Shown: in pieces, positions 51,985 to 60,399 of the stretch
Position numbering within the stretch: the stretch's first letter is position 1
Layout of the letters: each line of letters begins with the position of its first letter
From: Pseudomonas fluorescens
GTDB lineage: Bacteria > Pseudomonadota > Gammaproteobacteria > Pseudomonadales > Pseudomonadaceae
Assembly: GCF_902497785.1 (NCBI RefSeq)
Contig: NZ_CABVHK010000026.1
Span: forward strand, 20,179 to 84,178
Length of the DNA: 64,000 bases
Direction: 5' to 3'
Program-made: the position numbers and the translations under genes
The notes under the pieces: model-generated
Databases searched by the model: none
Told to the model about the DNA's origin: nothing
Seen by the model: the letters and a program-made list of their open reading frames with translations, nothing else

Positions 51985-52073
51985 TGTGGCGAGCGAGCTT
52001 GCTCGCGCTGAGTGCGCAGCACTCACAAAAGGGGCCGCTTCGCAGCCCAGCGCGAGCAAGCTCGCTCGCCACA
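51985..52073. repeat. inverted REP doublet
   Basis: TGTGGCGAGCGAGCTTGCTCG and its inverse face each other over a GC-rich spacer, between the MFS gene and copZ. Confidence 0.85.
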
Positions 52074-52108
52074 CTGCTTGCCACACAGCTCGCGGAACTG
52101 CCCGGCTT

Positions 52109-52306
52109 TCAGGCGACTCTGGCGTCGTAGCCTTCTTCAGTAATTGCGGCGATCACTTGATCCGCCGTCAACGCACTCTCGACGCCCACCTCTTTTGCCG
52201 CCAGATCAACTCGCACGCTGGCTGCGGGATCTTTGGCCTGAACCGCTTCAGTGATGGCCTTGACGCAATGACCGCAAGACATGCCTTGAACGTTGAACAC
52301 TTGCAT
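52109..52306 (-). CDS. copZ: copper chaperone CopZ
   Basis: A 65-residue HMA-domain protein. MQVFNVQGMSCGHCVKAI has the GMSCGHC metal site, and the rest is the ordinary beta-alpha-beta fold. The ATG at 52306 follows AGGAGTCATCCC. It is the core copper chaperone that delivers Cu+ to CopA, and a CueR-type promoter reads into it from the right. Confidence 0.93.
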   Translation of the reverse strand: MQVFNVQGMSCGHCVKAITEAVQAKDPAASVRVDLAAKEVGVESALTADQVIAAITEEGYDARVA

Positions 52307-52343
52307 GGGATGACTCCTTGAGTGAGGTTGCCGGCAGTGTCGA

Positions 52344-52366
52344 GCTTGCCACCATGGCAAGGTCAA
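52344..52366 (-). promoter_or_regulatory. CueR-type promoter of core copZ
   Basis: On the minus strand, TTGACC is followed by a 19-bp spacer and a GACACT -10. The spacer region holds the dyad ACCTTGCC...GGCAAGC. Same architecture as at 12934 and 52966. Confidence 0.8.
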
Positions 52367-52453
52367 GTTCTGAAACAAGCTGCCGGGCTGGCAATCGGCG
52401 TCGCGCTCGGCCAAGCTGCGTGCATCAATGATTCGATCCCAGGAGATTCAGCC

Positions 52454-52837
52454 ATGCGCTGGTCAGCTCTCAGCCTGTTTGGCTTCCTCAGCCTGTTCGC
52501 CGCTGTACCCTCGGTCAATGCCGCCGGGGAGGATTACGGCGTGCTGATTATTTCCCGCGAGCGGCTGGAGGTGTCGACCAACTGCGAAATCGGCGTGTAC
52601 TTGCAGGATCAACTGTCGGCGCGGCTGTTTCAGGAGCAAAGCGCCTCGTTCAACCTGCCGCCGGGCAATGTCTCACTGCGCCTGAAACTGCTGCCGGGCC
52701 AGGCCCCGGGCTGCAATCCGGGCATGCTGGCGCCGGGATCGCAGAACATCACGCTCAAGGCCGGGGATGTCTTGAAATTCCGAATTGCGATGACGCAGGA
52801 AGGGATGTACCTCAAGCCCACAAATCTCGATTATTGA
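52454..52837 (+). CDS. hypothetical exported protein
   Basis: A 127-residue secreted protein: signal peptide MRWSALSLFGFLSLFAAVPS with cleavage after VNA, then a beta-rich domain (YGVLIISRERLEVSTNCEIG, LPPGNVSLRLKLLPGQAPGC). Two Cys could form a disulfide (TNCEIG and GCNPG). The ATG at 52454 follows AGGAGATT. It lies between copZ and copA but there is no sign that it is a copper protein. Confidence 0.7.
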   Translation: MRWSALSLFGFLSLFAAVPSVNAAGEDYGVLIISRERLEVSTNCEIGVYLQDQLSARLFQEQSASFNLPPGNVSLRLKLLPGQAPGCNPGMLAPGSQNITLKAGDVLKFRIAMTQEGMYLKPTNLDY

Positions 52838-52849
52838 TCCACACCTCAT

Positions 52850-52938
52850 GCGGGAGCGAGCCTGCTCGCGAAAGCGGTGTGTCATTCAATGATGATGTCG
52901 ACTGGTACACCGCATTCGCGAGCAGGCTCGCTCCCACA
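52850..52938. repeat. inverted REP doublet
   Basis: GCGGGAGCGAGCCTGCTCG and the inverse GAGCAGGCTCGCTCCCACA, just before the CueR promoter of copA. Confidence 0.85.
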
Positions 52939-52965
52939 AGGATCTGCTGCAACGAATATTGGCGC

Positions 52966-52996
52966 TTGACCTTGCCAGCATGGCAAGGTTGATCCT
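52966..52996 (+). promoter_or_regulatory. CueR-type promoter of copA
   Basis: TTGACC (52966-52971), 19-bp spacer, GATCCT (52991-52996). The dyad ACCTTGCC...GGCAAGGT (52969-52989) is a perfect-arm CueR operator. It reads into copA. Confidence 0.85.
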
Positions 52997-53025
52997 GTAG
53001 ACATCTTCTACAGGGAGTACGACCG

Positions 53026-55419
53026 ATGTCCGAATCCACCACTTTTGATCTGCCGATTGCCGGCATGACCTGCGCCAGTTGCGCCGGCCGTGTCGAGCGT
53101 GCCTTGAGCAAAGTCATCGGCGCCTCTGCCGTCAGCGTCAACCTGGCCACCGAGCAGGCGCGGGTCCAGGCACCCAGCGACAGCTTGCCGGCGTTGATGG
53201 ATGCAGTGCAGCAAGCCGGTTACAGCGTGCCGCAGCAAAGTCTGGAGTTGAGCATCGATGGCATGACCTGCGCGTCCTGCGTCGGTCGGGTCGAACGGGC
53301 GCTGGCCAAAGTGCCAGGGGTCAAACGCGTCAGTGTCAACCTGGCCAACGAACGCGCCCACGTCGAGCTGCTCGGCCAGATCGATCCGCAAATCCTGATC
53401 GGCGCCGTGACCAAAGCGGGTTACAGCGCCAGCGTCTGGGAAGTTGAACACCCCCACACCGACACTCAACAGCAGCGCCTGCACCGTGAACGCTGGATCT
53501 TGATCATGGCGCTCGCCCTCGCCTTGCCGCTGGTGTTGCCGATGTTGTTGCAGCCGTTCGGCGTGCACTGGATGCTGCCGGCCTGGGCGCAATTCGTGTT
53601 GGCCACTCCGGTGCAATTCATCTTCGGCGCGCGCTTTTATGTGGCGGCGTGGAAAGCGCTGCGCGCCGGTGCCGGCAACATGGACCTGCTGGTCGCTATC
53701 GGCACCAGTGCCGGTTATGGCTTGAGCCTGTACGAATGGGCCACCGCTGCCGGGCGCATGCCGCACCTGTATTTTGAAGCGTCGGCGGTGGTGATCGCCC
53801 TGGTGCTGCTGGGCAAATACCTCGAAAGCCGCGCCAAACGCCAGACCGCCAGCGCCATCCGTGCCCTCGAAGCGCTGCGCCCCGAACGCGCGATCCAAGT
53901 GATCGACGGCCGTGAGCAGGACGTCGCCATCAGCGCTTTGCGCTTGCATGATCTGGTGCTGGTCAAACCCGGCGAACGCTTCCCGGTGGACGGTGAAGTC
54001 GTCGAAGGCCAGAGCCACGCTGACGAAGCGCTGATCACCGGCGAAAGTCTGCCCGTGCCGAAACGGCCCGGCGACACAGTGACGGGCGGCGCGATCAACG
54101 GCGAAGGCCGCCTACTGGTTCGCACTCAGGCCTTGGGTGCAGAAACGGTGCTGGCGCGGATCATTCGTCTGGTCGAAGACGCTCAAGCCGCGAAAGCGCC
54201 GATCCAGAAACTTGTGGATAAAGTCAGTCAGGTGTTTGTGCCGGTGGTCTTGCTCATCGCACTGGCCACGTTGGTTGGCTGGTGGCTGTACGGCGCGCCG
54301 ATTGAAATCGCGCTGATCAACGCGGTCGCCGTGCTCGTCATCGCCTGCCCTTGCGCCCTCGGTTTGGCCACGCCGACGGCGATCATGGCCGGCACTGGCG
54401 TGGCCGCGCGCTATGGCATCCTGATCAAGGACGCCGAAGCACTGGAACGTGCCCATGAAGTCAGTGCTGTGGTATTCGACAAGACCGGCACGCTGACCTC
54501 GGGTGCACCGCGCATCGCGCATCTGAGTGCCCTCGACGGTGACGAAGCCGCTCTGCTGCAAATGGCCGGCGCCCTGCAACGGGGCAGCGAGCATCCGCTG
54601 GCCAAAGCGGTGCTCGATGCCTGCGCCGAGCGCGGGCTGAGCGTGGCGGATGTCAGTGACAGCCAGTCCCTGACCGGCCGTGGCATCGCCGGCACGCTCG
54701 ACGCTCGTCGTTTCGCGTTGGGTAATCAGCGGTTACTGGAAGAAAGTGGACTGAGTGCCGGCCCCTTGGCTGACGCCGCCAGTGCCTGGGAAACCGAAGG
54801 CCGGACCCTCTCGTGGTTGATCGAACAAAGCCCGCAACCGAAGGTACTGGGCCTGTTCGCCTTCGGTGACACGATCAAGCCCGGCGCGTTGCAGGCGGTG
54901 CAACAGCTCAGCGCACGGAACATCAGCAGCCACCTGCTGACCGGCGATAACCGTGGCAGCGCCAAGGTGGTCGCCGACGCGCTGGGCATTACCGATGTGC
55001 ACGCGCAAGTGTTGCCGGCGGACAAAGCCGCCACCGTCGCCGCATTGAAAAAAACCGGGGTGGTTGCGATGGTCGGCGACGGCATCAACGACGCCCCGGC
55101 CCTGGCCGCCGCCGACATCGGCATCGCCATGGGGGGCGGCACCGATGTGGCCATGCAGGCGGCCGGGATCACCCTGATGCGCGGCGATCCGCGACTGGTG
55201 CCTGCGGCGCTGGAAATCAGCCGCAAGACCTACGCGAAAATCCGTCAGAACCTGTTCTGGGCCTTCGTCTATAACCTGATCGGCATTCCGCTGGCGGTGT
55301 TCGGTTTTCTCAACCCGGTGCTGGCTGGCGCGGCCATGGCGTTGTCGAGCGTTAGCGTGGTGAGCAATGCGCTACTGTTGAAAACCTGGAAACCCAAGGA
55401 CCTGGAGGACAACCGATGA
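53026..55419 (+). CDS. copA: core copper-exporting P1B-ATPase CopA
   Basis: Inner-membrane Cu+ exporter of 797 residues with two N-terminal HMA domains (GMTCASC at about 13-19 and 79-85), then the actuator loop (TGES), the CPC metal site in VIACPCALGLATPTA, phosphorylated Asp in DKTGTLTSGAP, SEHPLAKA, GDGINDAPAL and the C-terminal MALSSVSVVSNALLL. It is controlled by CueR, whose gene overlaps its stop codon (ATGA), and supplied by CopZ. Copper-sensitive strains lacking it accumulate Cu+ in the cytoplasm. Distinct in domain make-up from the island ATPase at 10562. Confidence 0.95.
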   Translation: MSESTTFDLPIAGMTCASCAGRVERALSKVIGASAVSVNLATEQARVQAPSDSLPALMDAVQQAGYSVPQQSLELSIDGMTCASCVGRVERALAKVPGVKRVSVNLANERAHVELLGQIDPQILIGAVTKAGYSASVWEVEHPHTDTQQQRLHRERWILIMALALALPLVLPMLLQPFGVHWMLPAWAQFVLATPVQFIFGARFYVAAWKALRAGAGNMDLLVAIGTSAGYGLSLYEWATAAGRMPHLYFEASAVVIALVLLGKYLESRAKRQTASAIRALEALRPERAIQVIDGREQDVAISALRLHDLVLVKPGERFPVDGEVVEGQSHADEALITGESLPVPKRPGDTVTGGAINGEGRLLVRTQALGAETVLARIIRLVEDAQAAKAPIQKLVDKVSQVFVPVVLLIALATLVGWWLYGAPIEIALINAVAVLVIACPCALGLATPTAIMAGTGVAARYGILIKDAEALERAHEVSAVVFDKTGTLTSGAPRIAHLSALDGDEAALLQMAGALQRGSEHPLAKAVLDACAERGLSVADVSDSQSLTGRGIAGTLDARRFALGNQRLLEESGLSAGPLADAASAWETEGRTLSWLIEQSPQPKVLGLFAFGDTIKPGALQAVQQLSARNISSHLLTGDNRGSAKVVADALGITDVHAQVLPADKAATVAALKKTGVVAMVGDGINDAPALAAADIGIAMGGGTDVAMQAAGITLMRGDPRLVPAALEISRKTYAKIRQNLFWAFVYNLIGIPLAVFGFLNPVLAGAAMALSSVSVVSNALLLKTWKPKDLEDNR

Positions 55420-55829
55420 ACATTGGCCAAGCGGCCCGCGTCAGTGGCCTGAGCGCAAAGATGATCCGTTATTACGAGTCCATCGGACTGCTCAAGGCGG
55501 CTCATCGCACTGACAGCGGTTACCGGGTGTACAGCGCTGACGACTTGCACACGCTGGCGTTTATCAAGCGTTCGCGAGACCTGGGCTTTTCGCTGGAAGA
55601 GGTCGGCAAACTACTGACTCTCTGGCAGGACCGCCAACGGGCCAGCGCCGATGTGAAAGCGTTGGCGCGCCAGCACATCGACGAGCTGAACCAGAAAATC
55701 CGCGAACTCGGGCAATTGCGCGACACCCTGCAGGACCTGGTCGAGCACTGCCAGGGCGACCATCGTCCGGACTGCCCGATTCTCAAAAACCTGGAATCTG
55801 GTTGTTGCGCAGAGCCCACCCGCGCCTGA
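55416..55829 (+). CDS. cueR: copper-responsive regulator CueR
   Basis: A 137-residue MerR-family activator. HTH: NIGQAARVSGLSAKMIRYYESIGLL; wing: TDSGYRVYSADDLHTLAFI. The Cu+ site is the C-terminal CQGDHRPDCPI pair of Cys with the regular spacing of CueR. The ATG overlaps the copA stop. It binds the 19-bp-spacer promoters of copZ and copA, and probably the similar one in the island at 12934. Confidence 0.94.
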   Translation: MNIGQAARVSGLSAKMIRYYESIGLLKAAHRTDSGYRVYSADDLHTLAFIKRSRDLGFSLEEVGKLLTLWQDRQRASADVKALARQHIDELNQKIRELGQLRDTLQDLVEHCQGDHRPDCPILKNLESGCCAEPTRA

Positions 55830-55848
55830 GCGGATAGCGGTTGCGTCC

Positions 55849-55951
55849 TGTAGGAGCTGCCGAAGGCTGCGATCTTTTGATCTTCCTGCTGTTCTTCGAC
55901 AGGGACACATCTTTCAAAGATCAAAAGATCGCAGCCTTCGGCAGCTCCTAC
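55849..55951. repeat. inverted repeat doublet, second REP family
   Basis: TGTAGGAGCTGCCGAAGGC and its inverse around a spacer with GATCTTTTGATC motifs, right after cueR. Confidence 0.85.
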
Positions 55952-55967
55952 CGGGGGTGCGATTTAT

Positions 55968-55998
55968 AAAAAAACCCGGCCGGAGCCGGGTTTTTTGT
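55968..55998. terminator. bidirectional terminator
   Basis: AAAAAACCCGGC and GCCGGGTTTTTT arms around CCGGA, with A and T tracts on both sides. It ends cueR on one strand and the RIO1-like kinase on the other. Confidence 0.92.
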
Positions 55999-56005
55999 TA
56001 ACCGA

Positions 56006-56899
56006 TCACTGCATCCACGGGGGAGGCGGTTCTTCGGTTTTATTCGGTGGCGCGTCATCTGCCGCACGCACCGCCTGCTTGCGTTCTTCATCGAGGCGAG
56101 CCGCCTCGATTTCGCGCATGATCCCGCCGACGTCGGCCAACTCTTCCGGCTCGTCGAACTCACCGGTCAAGACACTGGCCGGGTGCAAGGTGCCGGCTTC
56201 GTACAAGGCCCACATTTCCTTGGCGTACTTGGTCTTTTTCAACTCCGGCGCATACCGTCCGAAGTAGGACGCCATGTTGCCCACGTCCCGCTCCAGCATG
56301 CTGAACGCGTGGTTGTTGCCCGCCGCGTCTACCGCTTGCGGCAGGTCGATGATGACCGGGCCGGTCGGGGTCAACAGCACGTTGAACTCGGACAGGTCAC
56401 CGTGCACCAGGCCGGTACACAACATCAGCACGATTTGCGAAATCAGGAACGCGTGGTATTCGCGCGCCTGCTCCGGCTCCAGCACCACGTCGTTCAGACG
56501 CGGCGCGGCATCGCCGTACTCATCCGCCACCAATTCCATCAGCAGCACGCCTTCGAGGAAGTCGTAAGGCTTGGGCACCCGCACGCCAGCACCGGCCAGA
56601 CGGAACAGGGCCGCCACTTCGGCGTTCTGCCAGGCGTCTTCGGTTTCTTTCTTGCCGAACTTCGAGCCCTTGGCCATGGCACGCGCCTGTCGGCTGTTGC
56701 GCACCTTGCGGCCTTCCTGGTACTCGGCCGCCTGCCGGAAACTGCGTTTATTCGCCTCCTTGTAGACCTTCGCGCAACGTAACTCGTTGCCGCAGCGCAC
56801 CACATAAACAGCTGCTTCTTTACCACTCATGAGTGGGCGCAGCACCTCGTCGACCAGACCGTCCTCGATCAGGGGTTCAATGCGTTTTGGAGTCTTCAT
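56006..56899 (-). CDS. RIO1-like atypical serine kinase
   Basis: A 297-residue RIO1-family protein kinase (the PA4780 type of Pseudomonas). ATP-binding region: GKEAAVYVVRCGNELRCAKVYK with the catalytic Lys. The catalytic loop is LVHGDLSEFNVLL (HGDLSxxN), and the metal-binding Asp is in VIIDLPQAVD. The N-terminal extension KRSFRQAAEYQEGRK and an acidic C-terminus are typical. Bacterial targets are not established. Confidence 0.88.
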   Translation of the reverse strand: MKTPKRIEPLIEDGLVDEVLRPLMSGKEAAVYVVRCGNELRCAKVYKEANKRSFRQAAEYQEGRKVRNSRQARAMAKGSKFGKKETEDAWQNAEVAALFRLAGAGVRVPKPYDFLEGVLLMELVADEYGDAAPRLNDVVLEPEQAREYHAFLISQIVLMLCTGLVHGDLSEFNVLLTPTGPVIIDLPQAVDAAGNNHAFSMLERDVGNMASYFGRYAPELKKTKYAKEMWALYEAGTLHPASVLTGEFDEPEELADVGGIMREIEAARLDEERKQAVRAADDAPPNKTEEPPPPWMQ

Positions 56900-57344
56900 C
56901 AGCTTTTATTGTGGGTCCTTTATTACCAAACACGCGAAAGTCATTCGTTATACGGCAATCCACTCGTTCGGGGGAGGGGTTGCCGACCTATGAACATAGC
57001 GCAAGCACACAATGTGCCGAAAAAAATCCGGCAAACCCGCCGAAGCTTAGCGACCGCCAAGGATCATAGCCGAGCCCGCCTCACTTGTTGGAGAAAGGAT
57101 GCGAGGGGATTTGCCACAGAAGTTGACATACCGGTCAATACCTTTCGCAGGATTTTTTCCGATCGCCCTCAATTTCCGCCTTCGGCAGCCGAAGTCATCA
57201 ATAGCAAAGTGATTTGTCCGACGATCGCTCCGACACAAAACGATCGCGCCCCAAGGAACCGGGTTCAACACAGACGTTTACAGCTACCAATAATTCCGCG
57301 AGTCATCTGCACTGCGTGGGCCTACAAGAAAATCTGGAGCGCGG
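56900..57344. other. intergenic region before the chemoreceptor
   Basis: No convincing gene: the frames here lack ribosome sites and coding character. It must contain the promoters of the divergent kinase and chemoreceptor genes. I see no REP doublet or clear operator. Confidence 0.5.
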
Positions 57345-59291
57345 ATGAACATTAAACAGAAATTGACGTGGGCGTTTGCAATCATCGCCTGCTTGCCCGT
57401 GGTGCTGGTCGCCACCCTCGTTGTGCTGAACTTGCGCAGTGATGCCAAGGACAATTTCGTCGACAGCAGTGGCCGTGAGATTCGTCAGGTCAGCAACGCC
57501 ATGCAATTGTTCTTCGACGGCATCAGCCAGAACGTCGACTACCTGGCCAGGCAACCGCTGATCACGAACTCCGACGACAGCCTCAAGACCTACATGAATG
57601 CCGACGCCGCCAGCGTTCCCCAAGGCGAGGCGGACAAAAAAGTCTTCGCTTTTCTGCAAGAGCTGGGCAACGCCCATCCGTCCTACGCCTACGCCATCCT
57701 CGGCACGGCCGCCGGCGGTTACGTGTCGTGGCCGGACGATGCCAAGCTGGCCAACTACGACCCACGCCAGCGTCCGTGGTACAAGGCGGCCCAGGCCAAA
57801 CCGGGCAAACCGTTCCGTACCGAGGCCTACTACTGGGCCGAAAATGATACGTCCTACGTCAGCACCGTTCGCACCATCGACAACAAGCTGGGCACCAACG
57901 GCGGCGTCGTCAGCATCGACGTGTCGCTCAAACAGCTCACCGAACTGGTCAAACAGATCAAGCTCGGCGAAACCGGCTATCTGATGCTGCTGGAAAACTC
58001 CGGCACCGTGCTGGTCGATCCGAAACAACCGGAAAACAACTTCAAGAACCTGAACAGCCTCGGCGAAGGCTATGCGCAACTGGCCAAGGCCGGCAAAGGC
58101 CTGGTCGAAGTCGAGCTCAACGGTGAGCGCTACATGGCCAACGTCTGGCCGTCGGAGCAACTGGGCTGGACCTTTATCGGCCTGATCAAACAGAGCGACG
58201 TGATGAGTTCGGCGACGCAGCTGACCTGGCTGATCGCGATCATCGCCGCCGTCCTCGCAGCGGTCTTCGCCATCGTCGGCGCCAGCTTCGCCAGCCTCAT
58301 CGTGCGGCCGATCCGCAGTGTTGCCAGCGGCCTGGAAGGCATCGCGCAAGGCGAAGGCGACCTGACCAAAAACCTGCAGATCCGTGGCAGCGACGAAACC
58401 GCGCAACTGGCCAGCTGGTTCAACCAGTTTCTGACGGCGATTCGCAACCTGATCCAAAGCATCGGCGGTGCGGCGACGAAGATCCTCGCCACCTCCAAGA
58501 GCTCGACCCAGGTGTCCAGCGACATGGCCGAAGCGGCCGGGCGCCAGCGTGAAGCCGTGGACATGGTGTCCACCGCATTCCATGAAATGGTTGCCACTGC
58601 CAACGAAGTCGCACGCTCTTGCAGCCAGGCGGCCGAGTCGGCGGACAGTGGTCAGCGTCAGGCCCGTGAAGGTCAGCAACAGATAGACGCAGCGGTGACC
58701 AGTGTCGATCGCCTCAGTCAGGAAATCGAACAATCGGCCCAGTCAATGCAACAGCTGGAACGCGACAGCAATGACATCCAGTCGATCCTCGGCACCATCC
58801 GCTCCATCGCCGAACAGACCAACCTGCTGGCGCTGAACGCGGCCATCGAAGCGGCGCGGGCCGGTGAGCAAGGCCGTGGTTTTGCGGTGGTGGCTGACGA
58901 GGTGCGGGCGCTGGCCAAACGTACCGCCGATTCCACGGCGGAAATCGACGGCTTGCTAGGGAATCTGGCCAAGCGCACCAGCCAGGTGACTCAGCAAATG
59001 CACGCCAGCCTGGAAGTGTCCCAGCAGTCGGTGACGCGCATCGGCGAAGCGCGCAGCAGCTTCGGGCAGATTCGTGAATCGGTGGACGTGATCCGCGACA
59101 TGAACACCCAGATCGCCACGGCGGCAGAACAACAACACCAGGTGGCGGAAGACATCAATCGGCACATCAGCCAGATCCATGGTGATGCGCAGTTGGTGGC
59201 GGAACTGGCGAACTCGGCGCGGCTGGACTCGCAGAGTCTGGCGGGTTTGTCGAATGAACTGGATGGGTTGGTTCGCCGGTTCAAAACCTGA
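57345..59291 (+). CDS. methyl-accepting chemotaxis protein, dCache sensor
   Basis: A 648-residue chemoreceptor. TM1 about 9-30, a periplasmic double-Cache domain about 35-275 (with the RPWYKAAQAKPGK stretch common in amino-acid-binding dCache domains), TM2 about 285-305, HAMP about 306-360, and the cytoplasmic signalling hairpin with EQTNLLALNAAIEAARAGEQ and VADEVRALAKRTADST. Ligand specificity is not determined by what I can see. No CheB/CheR-binding pentapeptide is obvious at the C-terminus. Stand-alone gene. Confidence 0.92.
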   Translation: MNIKQKLTWAFAIIACLPVVLVATLVVLNLRSDAKDNFVDSSGREIRQVSNAMQLFFDGISQNVDYLARQPLITNSDDSLKTYMNADAASVPQGEADKKVFAFLQELGNAHPSYAYAILGTAAGGYVSWPDDAKLANYDPRQRPWYKAAQAKPGKPFRTEAYYWAENDTSYVSTVRTIDNKLGTNGGVVSIDVSLKQLTELVKQIKLGETGYLMLLENSGTVLVDPKQPENNFKNLNSLGEGYAQLAKAGKGLVEVELNGERYMANVWPSEQLGWTFIGLIKQSDVMSSATQLTWLIAIIAAVLAAVFAIVGASFASLIVRPIRSVASGLEGIAQGEGDLTKNLQIRGSDETAQLASWFNQFLTAIRNLIQSIGGAATKILATSKSSTQVSSDMAEAAGRQREAVDMVSTAFHEMVATANEVARSCSQAAESADSGQRQAREGQQQIDAAVTSVDRLSQEIEQSAQSMQQLERDSNDIQSILGTIRSIAEQTNLLALNAAIEAARAGEQGRGFAVVADEVRALAKRTADSTAEIDGLLGNLAKRTSQVTQQMHASLEVSQQSVTRIGEARSSFGQIRESVDVIRDMNTQIATAAEQQHQVAEDINRHISQIHGDAQLVAELANSARLDSQSLAGLSNELDGLVRRFKT

Positions 59292-59315
59292 TTCCCGAAA
59301 CACCAAAGATCCATT

Positions 59316-59404
59316 GTGGGAGCGAGCTTGCTCGCGATTGAGGCCTTACATTCAGCATTACTGTTGACTGTCCGGCCGCCATCGCGAGCAAGCTCGCTCC
59401 CACA
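59316..59404. repeat. inverted REP doublet
   Basis: TGTGGGAGCGAGCTTGCTCG and its inverse, between the convergent chemoreceptor and AraC-type genes. Confidence 0.85.
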
Positions 59405-59417
59405 GTGGTCGGTGGTG

Positions 59418-60209
59418 TCACTGCCTGAACAACTCCCCCGGCGTGAACCCGAACAACCCCTTGAACGCCGCAATAAATGCGGAAGTCGAGTCATACCCGC
59501 ACGCCAGCGCGGCATTTGTCACGCTGTCGCCGTCCTCCAGCAAACTCAACGAAGACAGCAGTCGCATCCGCTGCCGCCAGCCGCGAAAGCTCAGCCCGGT
59601 TTCACGCTGGAACAGACGCATCAGGGTTTTCTGCGAGGTGCCCAATCGTTCTGCCCAAGCCTGCAATGTCACGTTGCGCTCCGGGTTTTCGATCAGCTCG
59701 TTGCACAACACCAGCAGTCGTTCGTGACGCGGCAGCGGCAGAGAGAAGCCGACCTCGGGCAGATGCGCCAACTGATCCAGCAGCACATTGACCAGCCGCG
59801 CCTCCGGGCTCTCGCCCTGTGGATATTCCACGGGCAGCGAACAAAAATGCTTGATCAATTCCCGGGCCAGCGGCGTCACCTCCAGCACCCGACAACGCCC
59901 GTCCGCCCATTGGCAAACCTCGCGGCGCACGTAGAGACTGCGCATCTCGGCACGCATCGAGGTCACCACTTGATGCTCCAGATCAGCCGGGATCCAGATC
60001 CCCCACTGCGGCGGCGCAAAGAAACTGCCTTCGGCCGTGTGCACGCCGAGTACGCCGCTGATGGCGTAGGAAAACTGCACCCAGTCGTGACGGTGAGACG
60101 GCGTCCACGAACCGGCGCTAAGGCTTTCCGCCCGTGCATACAGCGGACGCGGCAGCACGGTCAGGGCGGGGATCGAGCGCTCCAGGGAAAGTTGTCCGTT
60201 GCTCGGCAT
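59418..60209 (-). CDS. AraC-family transcriptional regulator
   Basis: A 263-residue regulator. The N-terminal cupin-like domain (SAGSWTPSHRHDWVQFSYAI, VHTAEGSFFAPPQWGIWIP) is followed by a C-terminal double HTH (LGTSQKTLMRLFQRETGLSF and SVTNAALACGYDSTSAFIAAFK). Start ATG 60209 is chosen; the longer frame runs into the REP region. Target and effector unknown; similar regulators often repress a neighbouring efflux pump. Confidence 0.87.
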   Translation of the reverse strand: MPSNGQLSLERSIPALTVLPRPLYARAESLSAGSWTPSHRHDWVQFSYAISGVLGVHTAEGSFFAPPQWGIWIPADLEHQVVTSMRAEMRSLYVRREVCQWADGRCRVLEVTPLARELIKHFCSLPVEYPQGESPEARLVNVLLDQLAHLPEVGFSLPLPRHERLLVLCNELIENPERNVTLQAWAERLGTSQKTLMRLFQRETGLSFRGWRQRMRLLSSLSLLEDGDSVTNAALACGYDSTSAFIAAFKGLFGFTPGELFRQ

Positions 60210-60285
60210 TGACTGGCCTTGTGTCGCGAGTCGAGAGAACCCGACCTTAGGGTAAGCCACCGATGTATTCAACACCGCCGACCAC

Positions 60286-60375
60286 TGTGGGAGCGGGCTT
60301 GCCCGCGATGAGGCATGCACATCCAACATCTATGTTGACTGAACTACCGCTATCGCGAGCAAGCTCGCTCCCACA
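60286..60375. repeat. inverted REP doublet
   Basis: TGTGGGAGCGGGCTTGCCCG and the inverse GAGCAAGCTCGCTCCCACA, between the AraC-type and thiolase genes. Confidence 0.85.
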
Positions 60376-60399
60376 GGGTCCCGGTTCCACCTGGTGAAA

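Noticed and set aside
53008..54018. 336-residue frame opposite copA
   Set aside because: Shadow frame; no ribosome site and no recognisable fold, and it lies wholly inside copA.
57303..58733. 476-residue open frame opposite the chemoreceptor
   Set aside because: Antisense shadow of a GC-rich gene: His/Gly/Asp-rich with no domain, while the plus strand encodes a complete chemoreceptor.
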